From the NCBI GenBank assembly GCA_013911975.1, contig JACESF010000010.1, forward strand, positions 1 to 64,000: DNA of 64,000 nt, in the 5' to 3' direction. Below are positions 38,908-50,178 of this stretch, one piece after another. Position 1 is the first letter of the stretch. Each line of letters begins with the position of its first letter. The translations under genes and the position numbers were made by a program. The notes under the pieces are model-generated. The model was given only the letters and a program-made list of their open reading frames with translations, did no database searches and had not been told where the DNA came from. The DNA is from Hyphomicrobiales bacterium (GTDB lineage: Bacteria; Pseudomonadota; Alphaproteobacteria; Rhizobiales; Xanthobacteraceae).

Positions 38908-41145
38908 ATGGCCACCCGCACAAGTCCGCCCGGGGATGGCGCCATCGAGCCGGTCGATCTGAAGGCCGCGCTTGAGGAGCGCTATCTCGCTTATGCCCTG
39001 TCCACCATCATGCACCGGGCGCTGCCCGACGCGCGCGATGGGCTGAAACCCGTGCACCGGCGCATCCTGCACGCCATGCGCCAGTTGCGGCTCGACCCCA
39101 CGCAGGGCTTCAAGAAATGCGCCCGCGTGGTGGGCGACGTCATCGGCAAGTTCCACCCCCATGGCGACCAGGCGGTCTATGACGCGCTGGTGCGCCTCGC
39201 GCAGGATTTCGCCCAGCGCTACCCGCTGGTGGACGGGCAGGGCAATTTCGGCAACGTGGACGGCGATAACGCCGCCGCCATGCGCTACACCGAGGCGCGC
39301 CTCACCGACATCGCCATGCTCCTGCTGGACGGCCTCGACGAGGACGCGGTGGACTTCCGGCCCACCTATGACGGCTCCGAGGACGAGCCGAGCGTGCTGC
39401 CGGCGGCCTTCCCCAATCTGTTGGCGAACGGCTCCCAGGGCATCGCCGTGGGCATGGCCACGTCCATCCCGCCCCACAACGCGGCGGAACTGCTGGATGC
39501 GGCGCTGCACCTGATCGAGCATCCCGCCGCTCCCGCGTCCGACCTGCTCCAGTTCGTGCCGGGGCCGGACTTCCCCACCGGCGGCGTGCTGGTGGATGAT
39601 CCCGTGGGCATCGCGGAAGCCTATGCCACGGGGCGCGGCTCGTTCCGCGTGCGCGCCCGCTGGCACCGGGAGGAGGGCGGGCGCGGCACCTATCTCGTGG
39701 TGGTGACGGAAATCCCCTATGGCGTGCCGAAGTCGCGCCTCGTGGAGAAGATCGCCGAGCTGCTGACAGACAAGAAGCTGCCGCTGCTCGCCGACGTGCG
39801 CGACGAGAGCGCGGAGGACATCCGCCTGGTGCTGGAGCCCCGTGCCCGCACCGTGGACCCCGAAGTGCTCATGGAGAGCCTGTTCAAGCTCACCGAGCTT
39901 GAGGCGCGCGTGCCGCTCAACATGAACGTGCTGGTGCGCGGGCAGATCCCCAAGGTCCTGTCGCTGGCCGATGCGCTGCGCGAATGGCTCGCCCACCGGC
40001 GCGACGTGCTGCTGCGCCGCTCCCGCCATCGGCTCGCGGAGATCGCGCGGCGGCTGGAGATCCTGGCCGGCTACCTCATCGCCTATCTCAACCTCGACGA
40101 GGTGATCCGCATCATCCGCGAGGAGGATGAGCCCAAGGCGTCGCTGATCGCCACCTTCTCGCTCACGGACACCCAGGCGGAAGCCATCCTCAACATGCGC
40201 CTGCGCTCCCTGCGGCGGCTGGAGGAAATGGAGATCCGCAAGGAGCATGACGCCCTGTCCAAGGAGCAGGACCAGCTCAACAAGCTGGTGGCTTCCGAGG
40301 CGGCGCAGTGGCGCACCATCTCCAAGCAGATCCGCGAGACCCGCAAGGATTACGGGCCCGAGACGGAGCTGGGCCGGCGCCGCACCACCTTCGCCAGCGC
40401 GCCCGAGATCCACGAGGATGCCTTCACCGAGGCCCTGGTGGAGCGCGAGCCCATCACGGTCGTGGTGTCCGCCAAGGGCTGGATCCGCGCGCTGAAGGGC
40501 CATGTGCAGGACCTGTCCGGCCTCCAGTTCAAGGCCGACGACAGCCTCGCCCACGCGTTCTTCGCCGAGACCACCTCGCGCATCATGGTGTTCGCCTCCA
40601 ACGGCCGCTTCTACGCCCTGGAGGCGTCCAAGCTGCCCGGCGGGCGCGGCCATGGCGAGCCGCTGCGGCTGATGATCGAGATGGAGCAGGACGCCGAGAT
40701 CGTCCGCGTCTTCACCCACACGCCCGGCGGCAAGCTGCTGGTGGCCTCCCGCGAGGGGCGGGGCTTCGTGGTGGCGGAGGAGGATTGCCTCGCCAACACC
40801 CGCAAGGGCAAGCAGGTGCTCACCGTGGACGGCACCGACAAGGCTCACGGGGCGGTGCCCGCCGCGGGCGACACGGTGGCCGTCATCGGCGACAACCGGA
40901 AGCTGCTGCTCTTCCCGCTGAACCAGGTGCCGGAAATGGCCCGCGGGCGCGGCGTGCGCGTCCAGCGCTATCGCGAGGGCGGCCTCTCGGACATCAAGGT
41001 CTTCACCCGCGCCGACGGGCTCACCTGGGAGGACACGTCCGGGCGCACCTGGACCGTGACCGATCTGCTGGAGTGGCAGGGCGAGCGCGCCGCCTCCGGC
41101 CGCCTGCCTCCCAAGGGCTTCCCGCGCAACAATCGTTTCCGATAG
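38908..41145 (+). CDS. parC: DNA topoisomerase IV subunit A
   Basis: It cuts and religates DNA to decatenate daughter chromosomes together with ParE, which is not in the window. Its 745 residues suit alphaproteobacterial ParC. The N-terminal breakage-reunion domain has [10 protein letters not shown] and the catalytic Tyr127 in [11 protein letters not shown]. The C-terminal beta-propeller begins around residue 500. In the quinolone-determining region the sequence is [11 protein letters not shown], with Gln88 where E. coli ParC has Ser80. The ATG at 38908 gives the conserved start; the 37 upstream codons are not conserved-looking. Confidence 0.95.
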   Translation: MATRTSPPGDGAIEPVDLKAALEERYLAYALSTIMHRALPDARDGLKPVHRRILHAMRQLRLDPTQGFKKCARVVGDVIGKFHPHGDQAVYDALVRLAQDFAQRYPLVDGQGNFGNVDGDNAAAMRYTEARLTDIAMLLLDGLDEDAVDFRPTYDGSEDEPSVLPAAFPNLLANGSQGIAVGMATSIPPHNAAELLDAALHLIEHPAAPASDLLQFVPGPDFPTGGVLVDDPVGIAEAYATGRGSFRVRARWHREEGGRGTYLVVVTEIPYGVPKSRLVEKIAELLTDKKLPLLADVRDESAEDIRLVLEPRARTVDPEVLMESLFKLTELEARVPLNMNVLVRGQIPKVLSLADALREWLAHRRDVLLRRSRHRLAEIARRLEILAGYLIAYLNLDEVIRIIREEDEPKASLIATFSLTDTQAEAILNMRLRSLRRLEEMEIRKEHDALSKEQDQLNKLVASEAAQWRTISKQIRETRKDYGPETELGRRRTTFASAPEIHEDAFTEALVEREPITVVVSAKGWIRALKGHVQDLSGLQFKADDSLAHAFFAETTSRIMVFASNGRFYALEASKLPGGRGHGEPLRLMIEMEQDAEIVRVFTHTPGGKLLVASREGRGFVVAEEDCLANTRKGKQVLTVDGTDKAHGAVPAAGDTVAVIGDNRKLLLFPLNQVPEMARGRGVRVQRYREGGLSDIKVFTRADGLTWEDTSGRTWTVTDLLEWQGERAASGRLPPKGFPRNNRFR

Positions 41146-41153
41146 GGGCCTGA

Positions 41154-42941
41154 ATGGACGCGGGGGCGCGGGAGAAGGTCTTTGAAGTCACCGAGCGCGA
41201 GGCGGGGGGATCCACCCTCTCCCGCCTCGCGGCCTTGTCGGTCCGCCGCGAGGTGGTGCTGGTCCTGCTCGCCTGCATCGTGGGTGTGCTGGCAGGATCC
41301 GGCGCCACGCTCATGAGCCTCGCGGCGCACTGGCTGCACGAGCGCCTGTTCGCCACCGGCCCCGGCGGCTTCCTCAGCGCCACGCCGGACCTGACCTCCA
41401 CCTACATGTATTTCGTCCCGGCCGTGGGCGGGCTGCTCATCGGCCTCTACACCCTTCTCGTGAAGCGCCTGCGGCGCGGGCCGGTGGTGGACCCCATCGA
41501 GGCGAACGCCCTCGAAGGGGGAAAGATGTCGCTGCTGGACAGCGTCATCCTCTCCAGCCAGACGGTGCTGGGCAACGGCTTCGGCGCCTCCGTGGGCATG
41601 GAGGCGGGCTATACCCAATGGGGTTCCGGCATCGCCTCCGCCATCGGCCAGAAGCTGGACCTGCGGCGCAGCGACCTGCGGGTTCTGGTGGGGTGCGGAG
41701 CGGCGGGCGGCATCGCGGCGGCCTTCCATGCGCCCATCGCCGGCGCCTTCTATGCGTTCGAGCTGATCATCGGCGTCTATGCCATTCCCCACGTGGCCCC
41801 GGTCATGGCCGCGGCGCTGCTGGGTTATCTGTCGGCCCAGATGCTCGGGGTCGTCGGCACGCCAATCATCATCCCCCACGTGCCGGACGTGGTCCCCTCG
41901 GACTATCTCCTCTATTTGCTGCTCGGGCTGGTGGGCGCCGCCTTCGCCATCGGCATCATGCGGCTGATGACGCTCATCGAGCAGGGTTTCTCCCGCAGTG
42001 GCCTGCCCGCGCCGCTGCGCCCCGTGGCGGGTGGGCTCGCGGTGGGGGCGCTGGCGCTGGTGTCGCCCCAGGTGCTGGCCAGCGGCGAAGCCGCCATCCA
42101 TATCCAGGTGGGCTCCGCCATTACGCTGTCGGTTGCCGGCATCCTCGCGTTGAAGATCCTCGCCGCCGCCTGCTCGCTGGGCTCCGGCTTCCGCGGCGGC
42201 CTGTTCTCGGCAGCGCTGTTCCTCGGCTCCATGATGGGCAAGCTGTTCGCCGGTGCGGTGCTGGTCCTGGCGCCGTTCATCCCTATCGATCCCGTGGTCG
42301 CCTCGGTGGTCGGCATGGCCGCGCTGGCGGTGGGCATCGTGGGTGGCCCGGCCACCATGACCTTCCTGGTGCTGGAGGCGACCAGCAATCTTGAAATCGC
42401 CGGCCTCGTGCTGGTGGCGGCCATCGCCTGCTCGCTCACCGTGCGCCTCGGCTTCGGCTATTCCTTCTCCACCTGGCGCATGCATCTGCGCGGCGAGAGC
42501 ATCCGGGGCGCCCATGACGTGGGAATCCTGCGGGAGCTGAACGTACAGCGCCTGATGCGGGCGGACCCGCCGGTCTTCCCGGCGGACGGCCCGGTGGGCG
42601 ACCTGCGGGCGCGCTTCGCCGACGGGGGCGCGCGGGTCGTGCTCCTGGTGGATGGGGCAGGGGCCTATGCGGGCCTCGTCCGGCTGCTGATGACCTACGG
42701 CGTTGACGGGTCGGTTCCCGCCGCGCACATCGCCATCTGCGCCGACCGCAGCCTTACGCCTGACATCAATATCCAGGACGCCCTGCGCCGTTTCGAGGGG
42801 GCGGGGACGCCGATCCTCGCCGTGGTGGACGCGGGCGGCAAGCCGGTGGGCCTGCTGGACGAGGCGGACGCGCTCCACGCCTATGCCCAGGCGCTGGAGA
42901 TGCAGCGCCGCTCCCTGGCGGGCGAGGATCCGGGGTCCTGA
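41154..42941 (+). CDS. CLC-family anion channel/transporter with CBS domains
   Basis: This 595-residue membrane protein has the CLC fold (about residues 30-445) and a C-terminal CBS-domain pair (about 465-580). The late filter region SLGSGFRGGLFSAALFLGSMMG is well conserved. Two selectivity motifs are altered. The GSGIP segment is not recognisable; the region reads NALEGGKMS. The GREGP motif reads GMEAG at residues 148-152, which keeps the gating-type Glu150. It lies 8 bp after parC on the same strand and may be cotranscribed. The ion and the mode (channel or H+ antiport) are not settled by sequence. Confidence 0.85.
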   Translation: MDAGAREKVFEVTEREAGGSTLSRLAALSVRREVVLVLLACIVGVLAGSGATLMSLAAHWLHERLFATGPGGFLSATPDLTSTYMYFVPAVGGLLIGLYTLLVKRLRRGPVVDPIEANALEGGKMSLLDSVILSSQTVLGNGFGASVGMEAGYTQWGSGIASAIGQKLDLRRSDLRVLVGCGAAGGIAAAFHAPIAGAFYAFELIIGVYAIPHVAPVMAAALLGYLSAQMLGVVGTPIIIPHVPDVVPSDYLLYLLLGLVGAAFAIGIMRLMTLIEQGFSRSGLPAPLRPVAGGLAVGALALVSPQVLASGEAAIHIQVGSAITLSVAGILALKILAAACSLGSGFRGGLFSAALFLGSMMGKLFAGAVLVLAPFIPIDPVVASVVGMAALAVGIVGGPATMTFLVLEATSNLEIAGLVLVAAIACSLTVRLGFGYSFSTWRMHLRGESIRGAHDVGILRELNVQRLMRADPPVFPADGPVGDLRARFADGGARVVLLVDGAGAYAGLVRLLMTYGVDGSVPAAHIAICADRSLTPDINIQDALRRFEGAGTPILAVVDAGGKPVGLLDEADALHAYAQALEMQRRSLAGEDPGS

Positions 42942-42947
42942 TCCCGC

Positions 42948-43616
42948 TCAGCCGGTGGTGGGCAGGCTCGCGATGAGCGAGGAGATGCCGATCCACATGA
43001 TTTGCATGCCGATGCACAGCAGGATGAAGGCGAACAGCCGCACCAGGATGTTGGTGCCGTTCGGGCCGAGCACCCGCTCGATGTCGCCGGCATAGCGATA
43101 GGCCAGGTAGATGGTGGCGGACACCGCCGCGAGGCCGAGCACAGCCGCCACGATGGCCGCCGCCATCATGGCCCCGCTCTCCGTGTGGAGGTTCGCCTGC
43201 GCCCCCAGGGCGACGCTGGTAGCGATGGAGCCGGGGCCGGTGGTGAGCGGCATGGTGATGGGATAGAAGGCCTGCCCCTCGATCTGCGCCACGTCGATGA
43301 CCCGCGCCGCCGTGCGCTCCGGGGTGGGATTGCCCTGGTGGAGGAGCTGCCAGCCGACGAACGTCACCACGAGCCCGCCCGCCACCCGCAGCACCGGGAG
43401 GCTGATGCCGAAGAAGGTGAGCACATGGGAGCCGATGACCATGGAGCCAAGCAGCAGCACGAAGCCGTAGATGGCCACCTTGCGCGCCATGCGCGCCCGC
43501 GTCTCGGGCGGAACGTCCCGCGTGAGCTGGTAGAAGATGGGCGCGCCGCCGAGCGGATTGACGACCGGGAAGAGGGCGGCGAACACGGCGAGGAACACGT
43601 TGAACGCCTGGATCAT
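42948..43616 (-). CDS. MarC family integral membrane protein
   Basis: This 222-residue protein has six hydrophobic segments and the MarC/YchE pattern: [18 protein letters not shown] start ([15 protein letters not shown]), [15 protein letters not shown], and [24 protein letters not shown]. Family members are annotated as transporters on weak evidence; earlier links to multidrug resistance were not upheld for E. coli MarC. Its start overlaps the bpt stop (ATGA), so the two are translationally coupled. Confidence 0.85.
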   Translation of the reverse strand: MIQAFNVFLAVFAALFPVVNPLGGAPIFYQLTRDVPPETRARMARKVAIYGFVLLLGSMVIGSHVLTFFGISLPVLRVAGGLVVTFVGWQLLHQGNPTPERTAARVIDVAQIEGQAFYPITMPLTTGPGSIATSVALGAQANLHTESGAMMAAAIVAAVLGLAAVSATIYLAYRYAGDIERVLGPNGTNILVRLFAFILLCIGMQIMWIGISSLIASLPTTG

Positions 43617-44386
43617 TCCTGCGACTTCGCCTTCGTGGTTTCGTCCGCCCGCTCCCAGCCCACCGGCGTCAGCCGCTCCTGGGGCAGGAAGCGCCGCTTA
43701 TAGTCCATCTTCCGGGAGCCCTGCACCCAATATCCCAGATAGACGTAAGGCAGGCCCATCTCCTTGGCCCGGCTGATGTGGTCGAGGATGAGGAAGGTGC
43801 CCAGCGACCGCTCGGGAAGGTTGGGGTTGTAGAAGGAATAGACCATGGACAGGCCGTCCGCGAGGATGTCCGTCAGCGCCACCGCGAACAGGTCGCCCAC
43901 CGTGCGCCCGGTGATGCGGGTGTCCGGGCCGCGCCGCCGATACTCGACGAGGCGCGTCTCCACATGGGTGTCCTCCACCATCATGGCGTAGTCGAGCACG
44001 CTCATGTCCGCCATGCCGCCGGAGCCGTGGCGGGCGTTCACATAGGCGCGGAACAGCGAATACTGCTCGGAGGTGGGGGCGGCGGGGCGCAGCGTGCCCG
44101 CGAGGTCGTCGTTTTCGGCGAGGACGCGGCGGAAGCTGCGGGACAGGTCGAATTCATCGACGCAGATGCGCACCGACACGCAGGCCCGGCACCCTTCGCA
44201 GGCCGGGCGATAGGCGATGGACTGGCTGCGCCGGAAGCCGCCCTGGGTCAGGACGTCATTGAGGGATGCGGCCCGGTCCCCGACGAGGTGGGTGAACACC
44301 TTTCGCTCCTCGCGGCCCGGCAGATAGGGGCACGGCGAAGGAGCCGTCAGGTAGAATTGCGGCGTGTCGCGCGAATGCTCGGTCAC
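43613..44386 (-). CDS. bpt: Aspartate/glutamate leucyltransferase (Bpt-type)
   Basis: It adds leucine from Leu-tRNA to N-terminal Asp or Glu, creating N-degrons that are read by ClpS and ClpAP. The 257 residues match the ATE/Bpt family. The N-terminal Cys-rich block is [21 protein letters not shown] (two parts, about residues 59-79). The GNAT-like C-terminal domain holds [31 protein letters not shown] and the end block [12 protein letters not shown]. It is a functional companion to the Clp system found elsewhere in the window. Confidence 0.92.
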   Translation of the reverse strand: MTEHSRDTPQFYLTAPSPCPYLPGREERKVFTHLVGDRAASLNDVLTQGGFRRSQSIAYRPACEGCRACVSVRICVDEFDLSRSFRRVLAENDDLAGTLRPAAPTSEQYSLFRAYVNARHGSGGMADMSVLDYAMMVEDTHVETRLVEYRRRGPDTRITGRTVGDLFAVALTDILADGLSMVYSFYNPNLPERSLGTFLILDHISRAKEMGLPYVYLGYWVQGSRKMDYKRRFLPQERLTPVGWERADETTKAKSQE

Positions 44387-44478
44387 GGCACAGGGACCCC
44401 GGAGCCTCTCCTGAGGAACAATGCGACAGCATCGCTCCCCAGGGCGAGACGGTCAAAGGTTTCCGTCGATCTTCGACA

Positions 44479-45015
44479 TCAAAACCGGCGGCGGAGGCTG
44501 TCCGCGCGCGCCTCGGTGTTCACGATCACCGTGCCCACGAGGAAGTCGTGCAACTGGCGGCGGCGGCCGTTGAACAGCGCCACCAGGAGAATCAGCGGTG
44601 TGCAGACGCTCACCGAGATCCAATAGGCGATCGCATGCACCGCCCCCAGCAGGGAATAGGCGGGCGCGCCGTACCAGGTGCGCATCTCGATATCCATGGC
44701 CCGCATGCCCAGCGTGGCGGAAGCGGGGGAGCCGAGGGTCACGGCGTTGTACCAGATGGCCCAGATGGCGAAGGCCGGGCCGAGCACGGGGAACAGCATC
44801 CAGCCGAGGCTGAGCGTGACGATGCCGAACACGAAGATGAAGATCGCCAGCAGCACGATGGGTGCGATGATGATGACCGCATCAATGGCGAAGGCCAGGA
44901 GACGCCGTCCGAGAACACCTTCGAAATATTCAGGCTGGACGGCCGGGTCGTAGGCGTGGGGGCGGTCGGGGGAAATGCTTCCGAAACCGCGATCCTCCGG
45001 GGACGTGTAGCTCAT
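44479..45015 (-). CDS. RDD family membrane protein
   Basis: This 178-residue protein has the RDD signature: GRRLLAFAIDAVIII in the first helix (Arg-Asp), then SPASATLGMRAMDIEM and RRRQLHDFLVGTVIV at the end. Three to four membrane spans are visible. Some RDD proteins act in Na+/H+ exchange, but the function is generally unknown. The ATG at 45015 follows GAAGGAC. The frame is open 48 codons upstream, into the neighbouring ilvA 3' end, with no protein-like content. Confidence 0.84.
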   Translation of the reverse strand: MSYTSPEDRGFGSISPDRPHAYDPAVQPEYFEGVLGRRLLAFAIDAVIIIAPIVLLAIFIFVFGIVTLSLGWMLFPVLGPAFAIWAIWYNAVTLGSPASATLGMRAMDIEMRTWYGAPAYSLLGAVHAIAYWISVSVCTPLILLVALFNGRRRQLHDFLVGTVIVNTEARADSLRRRF

Positions 45016-45079
45016 GTCCTTCTCAACTCCTCCTCGGTCCCAATGTGGGGACCGAGTGAGGCGTGGGCAAGGCAGCTTG

Positions 45080-46324
45080 CTACCAGTCGGCGCCGCCGGC
45101 CCCCAGGCGCTGAACGGGCAGGCCCTCCGCTGCGAGCGCGGTCTCGATGGCCTGCGCATGGGCCTGGTCGCGGGTCTCCACCGTCAGGTCGAGCCGCGTG
45201 CCCTTGGCGGGAACGTCGAGGAAGGTGCGGCGGTGATGCACCTCCAGGATGTTGGCGCCGAGCTTGCCCAGCAGGGTGGAGATGCGCCCGAGCATGCCGG
45301 GCCGGTCCAGGATGGTGAGGCGGAACGACACGATGCGGTGGTCGCGCTCCAGTTCGCGCATCATGATTCCCGCGAGAACGCGGGGGTCGATGTTGCCGCC
45401 GCACAGGACGAGGCCCACCGTCTTGCCCTGGAAGCGTTCTGGCTCGGTAAGCAGGGCGGCGAGGCCGGCGGCGCCCGCGCCTTCCGCCACCGTCTTCTGG
45501 AGCGTGAGGAAGGCGTTCACCGCCCGCTCCAGGGTGCTCTCCTCCACCAGCAGGATGTCCGGCACGAGCCGCGCGACGATCTCGGAGGTGAGGCGACCCA
45601 CATTGCGCACCGCGATGCCCTCGGCGAGGGTCGGTCCGCCCGAGGGGCGCTCGGTGCCGTCCAGCATGGATTTCATGGCCGGGTAAAGCCCGGCCTCCAC
45701 GCCCACCACCTCGGTCTGGGGCGCGCGGCCCTTTACCGCGACGGCGATGCCGGAGATCAGCCCTCCGCCGCCCACGGGCACCAGGATGGAATCGAAGGCC
45801 GGGCCGTCCTCCAGCATTTCGAGGCCGATGCTGCCCTGGCCCGCGATCACGTACGGGTCGTCATAAGGATGCACGAACACCCGCTGCTCGGCCTCGGCGA
45901 GGCGGCGCGCCTCCAGTTCGGCGTCGGAGACCGTCTCCCCATAGAGCACGACCCGCGCGCCGAACGCCTCGGTGGCGAGCACCTTCACCTGCGGCGTGGT
46001 CTCCGGCATGACGATGGTGGTGGAGATGCCGAGCCGCGTGCCGTGATAGGCCACCGCCTGGGCATGGTTGCCGGCGGACATGGCGATGACGCCGCGCCGC
46101 GCCTCGTCGGCGGAGAGGTGGGAGAGCTTCGCCACCGCGCCCCGCTCCTTGAAGGAGGAGGTGAGCTGGAAATTCTCGTACTTCACCCACACGTCCGCGC
46201 CGGTGAGCGCGGAGAGCCGGGGGGAGCGCAGGGTGGGCGTGCGCAGCACCGCCGCCTCGACCACGGGCCGCGCGGCCTCCACGTCGGCCAGCGTCACGGG
46301 CAGGGGCAGGTCCGGGCGGTTCAT
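45080..46324 (-). CDS. ilvA: Threonine ammonia-lyase
   Basis: This PLP enzyme deaminates threonine to 2-oxobutanoate, the first step toward isoleucine. Of 414 residues, the catalytic fold-type II domain (about 1-325) has the PLP Lys in SSFKERGA, the block SAGNHAQAVA and the Gly-rich VGGGGLISG loop. A single C-terminal ACT domain (about 335-410, FRLTILDRPGMLGRISTLLGKLG in two parts) suggests allosteric control. It lies 3 bp downstream of hemB on the same strand. Confidence 0.92.
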   Translation of the reverse strand: MNRPDLPLPVTLADVEAARPVVEAAVLRTPTLRSPRLSALTGADVWVKYENFQLTSSFKERGAVAKLSHLSADEARRGVIAMSAGNHAQAVAYHGTRLGISTTIVMPETTPQVKVLATEAFGARVVLYGETVSDAELEARRLAEAEQRVFVHPYDDPYVIAGQGSIGLEMLEDGPAFDSILVPVGGGGLISGIAVAVKGRAPQTEVVGVEAGLYPAMKSMLDGTERPSGGPTLAEGIAVRNVGRLTSEIVARLVPDILLVEESTLERAVNAFLTLQKTVAEGAGAAGLAALLTEPERFQGKTVGLVLCGGNIDPRVLAGIMMRELERDHRIVSFRLTILDRPGMLGRISTLLGKLGANILEVHHRRTFLDVPAKGTRLDLTVETRDQAHAQAIETALAAEGLPVQRLGAGGADW

Positions 46325-46327
46325 GGC

Positions 46328-47416
<1,089 letters not shown>

Positions 47417-47536
47417 TTATAGACCCTCCCAATTGGGGAGGCGAGGGCATTCCCCGGCGGCCCGGGACGTTGACGCTGGATGGCCACGCGTCTAACCCTG
47501 CCCCCGTCTGAATGAGAAGAAGCCTGAGGAGCACCC

Positions 47537-48625
47537 GTGAGCAGCGAGGCCGAGGTCCTGTTCGAGCGCCGGGGCGAGGCCGGCATCATCATCCTCAACC
47601 GGCCCAAGGCGCTCAACGCCCTGAGCCACCACATGGTGCAGCTCATCCATCCCAAGCTCCTGGAATGGGCGGACGATCCGCAGGTGACGCGGGTGGTGCT
47701 GAAGGCGGCCGGCGAGCGCGCGTTCTGCGCGGGCGGCGACATCCGGGCCATCTACGATCTCGGTCGCGCGGGCCGGGCGGACGAGGCGCTGGCCTTCTGG
47801 CGCGAGGAATATCTGCTCAACCACTATATCGGCACCTATCCCAAGCCCTATGTCTCGCTCATCGACGGCATCTGCATGGGCGGCGGGTTCGGGCTCTCGG
47901 CCCACGGCGCCTACCGGGTGGCGGGCGACCGCTACCTGTTCGCCATGCCGGAAGTGAATATCGGCCTGTTTCCTGATGTGGGCGGCACCTATGTGCTGCC
48001 GCGCCTGCCCGGCGCGCGGGGCGTCTATCTCGCGCTCACCGGCGCGCGCATCAAGGCGGCCGATGCCCGGGCTGTGGGGCTCGTCACCCATGTGGTTCCC
48101 TCCGCCCGCATCGCCGAGCTGGAGGCCGCGCTCGCGGCCGGCGGCCCGATGGACGCGACCCTGGATGCGTTCGCCGCCGCGCCCGAGCCGGCGCCGCTCA
48201 ATGCCCATGGCGACCTGATCGCCGATGCGTTCGGCCGGCCCGACATCGACGCCATCCTCGCCCGCCTCGACGAGATTGCAGGCGCGGGCGGCGAGGCGGC
48301 GGATTTCGCCCGCAAGTCCGCCGATGCCATGCGCGCCGCGTGTCCGACGAGCCTCGCCATCACCATGGAGCAGATGCGCCGGGGACCGTCGCTGAGCCTG
48401 GGCGGCGCGCTCGCCACCGAGTTCCGCGTGGTGAACCGCGTGGCGCGGGGACACGATTTCTACGAGGGCGTGCGCGCCATCATCGTGGACAAGGACAATG
48501 CGCCCCGCTGGGAGCCCGCGCGCCTCGCGGACGTGGACCCGGAGGCGATCCGCGCGCATTTCGCCCCTATTCCGGACGACCTTCCCCTTTCGGACGACCT
48601 TCCCCTGGCAACGGAGCTGACCTGA
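47537..48625 (+). CDS. Enoyl-CoA hydratase/isomerase family protein, 3-hydroxyisobutyryl-CoA hydrolase-like
   Basis: This 362-residue crotonase-fold protein is of the longer ECH_2 subgroup. Oxyanion-hole blocks ERAFCAGGDIRAIYD (about 57-71) and DGICMGGGFGLSAHG (about 111-125) are clear. MPEVNIGLFPDVGGTY (about 138-153) carries the Glu/Asp pair that marks 3-hydroxyisobutyryl-CoA hydrolase in valine breakdown. No other valine-degradation gene is adjacent, so this role is inferred. The ATG at 47537 is 7 bp before the next gene's coupled pair ends; hemB is divergent. Confidence 0.85.
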   Translation: MSSEAEVLFERRGEAGIIILNRPKALNALSHHMVQLIHPKLLEWADDPQVTRVVLKAAGERAFCAGGDIRAIYDLGRAGRADEALAFWREEYLLNHYIGTYPKPYVSLIDGICMGGGFGLSAHGAYRVAGDRYLFAMPEVNIGLFPDVGGTYVLPRLPGARGVYLALTGARIKAADARAVGLVTHVVPSARIAELEAALAAGGPMDATLDAFAAAPEPAPLNAHGDLIADAFGRPDIDAILARLDEIAGAGGEAADFARKSADAMRAACPTSLAITMEQMRRGPSLSLGGALATEFRVVNRVARGHDFYEGVRAIIVDKDNAPRWEPARLADVDPEAIRAHFAPIPDDLPLSDDLPLATELT

Positions 48626-48631
48626 CCCCGG

Positions 48632-49063
48632 ATGAGCCATTACGACCCCATCGATGCCAGCGCCAAGGCGCACATGGAGCGCATGACGCCGTGGCGGCGG
48701 CGCCTGGTCTTCTACCTGCGCGCGGTGGCCATGTTCCTCCTGGCCGAAGCGGTGTTCCACTGGGCGATCATCTGCGGCATCGGCGAGGGGCCGTTCGGCG
48801 GCTTCTCCGAGCTTCCCACCCTGGTCCAGGCAGGAATCGTCTGGGCGGCCATCATCGATCCCATCGCGGGCGTGGGGCTCTGGCTGGGCGCGGGCTGGGG
48901 CGTGGTGCTGTGGCTCATCGCCACCGCCACCCAGGTGGCGCTGGGCTTCTGGGCGCCGGAGGGCATGACGCGCCTCATGGTCCTGTCGGTTCTGGAGGTG
49001 GCCCTGGTGGTCGCCTATGCGGTCCTCTCCGTGCGGGCCGCGCGCGAGAGTGACGAGGAATAA
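48632..49063 (+). CDS. Conserved hypothetical membrane protein
   Basis: The 143 residues contain about four hydrophobic spans (about 27-52, 64-85, 88-107 and 114-134). A short charged N-terminus (MSHYDPIDASAKAHMERM) and an acidic end (ARESDEE) flank them. The layout resembles uncharacterised small membrane proteins of Hyphomicrobiales; no catalytic motif is visible. It follows the hydratase gene by 6 bp and is probably cotranscribed with it. Confidence 0.75.
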   Translation: MSHYDPIDASAKAHMERMTPWRRRLVFYLRAVAMFLLAEAVFHWAIICGIGEGPFGGFSELPTLVQAGIVWAAIIDPIAGVGLWLGAGWGVVLWLIATATQVALGFWAPEGMTRLMVLSVLEVALVVAYAVLSVRAARESDEE

Positions 49064-49109
49064 GCGCTCTCCATCAGGTGTTTAGAGGCGGATTCGCTGG
49101 AGGCTTGCC

Positions 49110-49778
49110 ATGGCTCGGGACCTTTGGACGCGCGTCGACGACTATATCTCCGAGGCGATCCTCGGGCCGGATCCGGCCCTGGAGCAGGCGCTGGCGGCCA
49201 GCGACGCGGCGGGCCTGCCGGCCATCGCCGTCTCCCCGGCCCAGGGGCGGCTGCTGGCGCTGTTCGTCCAGATGACGGGCGCGCGCCGTATCCTGGAGAT
49301 TGGCACGCTCGGCGGCTATAGCGGCATCTGCATGGCCCGGGCGCTGCCGGAGGACGGGCGCCTCGTGACCCTGGAATTCGACCCCGCCCATGCGGTGGTG
49401 GCCCGTGCCAATTTCGCGGCGGCGGGTCTCTCGGACCGCATCGCCCTCCTGGAAGGCGCCGCGCTCGATACCCTGCCGAAGCTGCTGGCGGATGGCGAAG
49501 GGCCGTTCGACCTGATCTTCGTGGACGCGGACAAGCCCAACAATCCCAACTATCTGGAATGGGCGCTCAAGCTGTCGCGTCCCGGCACGCTGATGGTGTG
49601 GGACAATGTAATCCGCGACGGCGCGGTGGCGGATGCGGAGAGCGAGGATCCCCGCATCCAGGCGACACGGCGCCTGTTCGACCTGCTGGCCGCCGATCCG
49701 CGCCTCACCGTCACCGCCGTGCAGACCGTGGGCTGCAAGGGCTATGACGGATTCGCGCTGGCGCGGGTAGGCGGCTGA
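49110..49778 (+). CDS. SAM-dependent O-methyltransferase (COMT-like)
   Basis: This 222-residue class I methyltransferase is of the catechol/caffeoyl-CoA O-methyltransferase type. SAM motif I is ILEIGTLGGYSGICMARALP (about residues 61-80). The acidic ribose-binding Glu is in LVTLEFDP. The metal-binding Asp block is FDLIFVDADKPNNPNYLEW, and DNVIRDG follows. A divalent-metal-dependent enzyme acting on a catechol-like substrate is likely; the substrate is unknown. Confidence 0.88.
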   Translation: MARDLWTRVDDYISEAILGPDPALEQALAASDAAGLPAIAVSPAQGRLLALFVQMTGARRILEIGTLGGYSGICMARALPEDGRLVTLEFDPAHAVVARANFAAAGLSDRIALLEGAALDTLPKLLADGEGPFDLIFVDADKPNNPNYLEWALKLSRPGTLMVWDNVIRDGAVADAESEDPRIQATRRLFDLLAADPRLTVTAVQTVGCKGYDGFALARVGG

Positions 49779-49787
49779 GGCCGCCGC

Positions 49788-50003
49788 TCAATTGCTGGAC
49801 GTGCTGATGCTCGCGAGCAGCGCGCGGGCCACTTCCTTGGTCACGCGCTTCTTGTACTTGGAGTGGACGAGCTGGCCGTTGTGGAAGATGTCCTGTTCCA
49901 CATAGACCATCTTGCCGTCCCACCGCAGGATATTGTCGCTCTCGACGGTCTCGATCACGCCGAGGCCTTCGATGATCTGCCCTTCCAACGGGTGCTTCAG
50001 CAT
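49788..50003 (-). CDS. Small conserved hypothetical protein (71 aa)
   Basis: This soluble 71-residue protein has an alternating strand-like pattern: QIIEGLGVIETVESDNILRW, then KMVYVEQDIFHNGQLVHSKY, and a basic helical end KKRVTKEVARALLAS. Codon use and lack of repeats suggest a real gene, and the ATG at 50003 follows a GGAGGACAAG ribosome-binding site. It has no signal peptide or known motif. It lies tail-to-tail with the methyltransferase gene (9 bp apart). Function unknown. Confidence 0.68.
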   Translation of the reverse strand: MLKHPLEGQIIEGLGVIETVESDNILRWDGKMVYVEQDIFHNGQLVHSKYKKRVTKEVARALLASISTSSN

Positions 50004-50178
50004 TCTTGTCCTCCGAGGGGCGCGATGAGGTTCGCGCCCCGCTCTTGGCCGCTGCCCGGGTGATCCGGGCGGCAGCGGAAAGGCGAGGATAGCGCAAGCC
50101 CAGCCGGCGACAAGCCGCCTTCACCCGCCCCTTTGGTTGAAGGCCCGGCCCCTTGGACGCGGGGGCGGGGCGGTGGAC

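Noticed and set aside
38785..42878. Long minus-strand open frames antisense to parC and the CLC gene
   Set aside because: Both are low-complexity shadows (His/Gly/Gln/Asp/Arg-rich). The forward genes carry complete family motifs.
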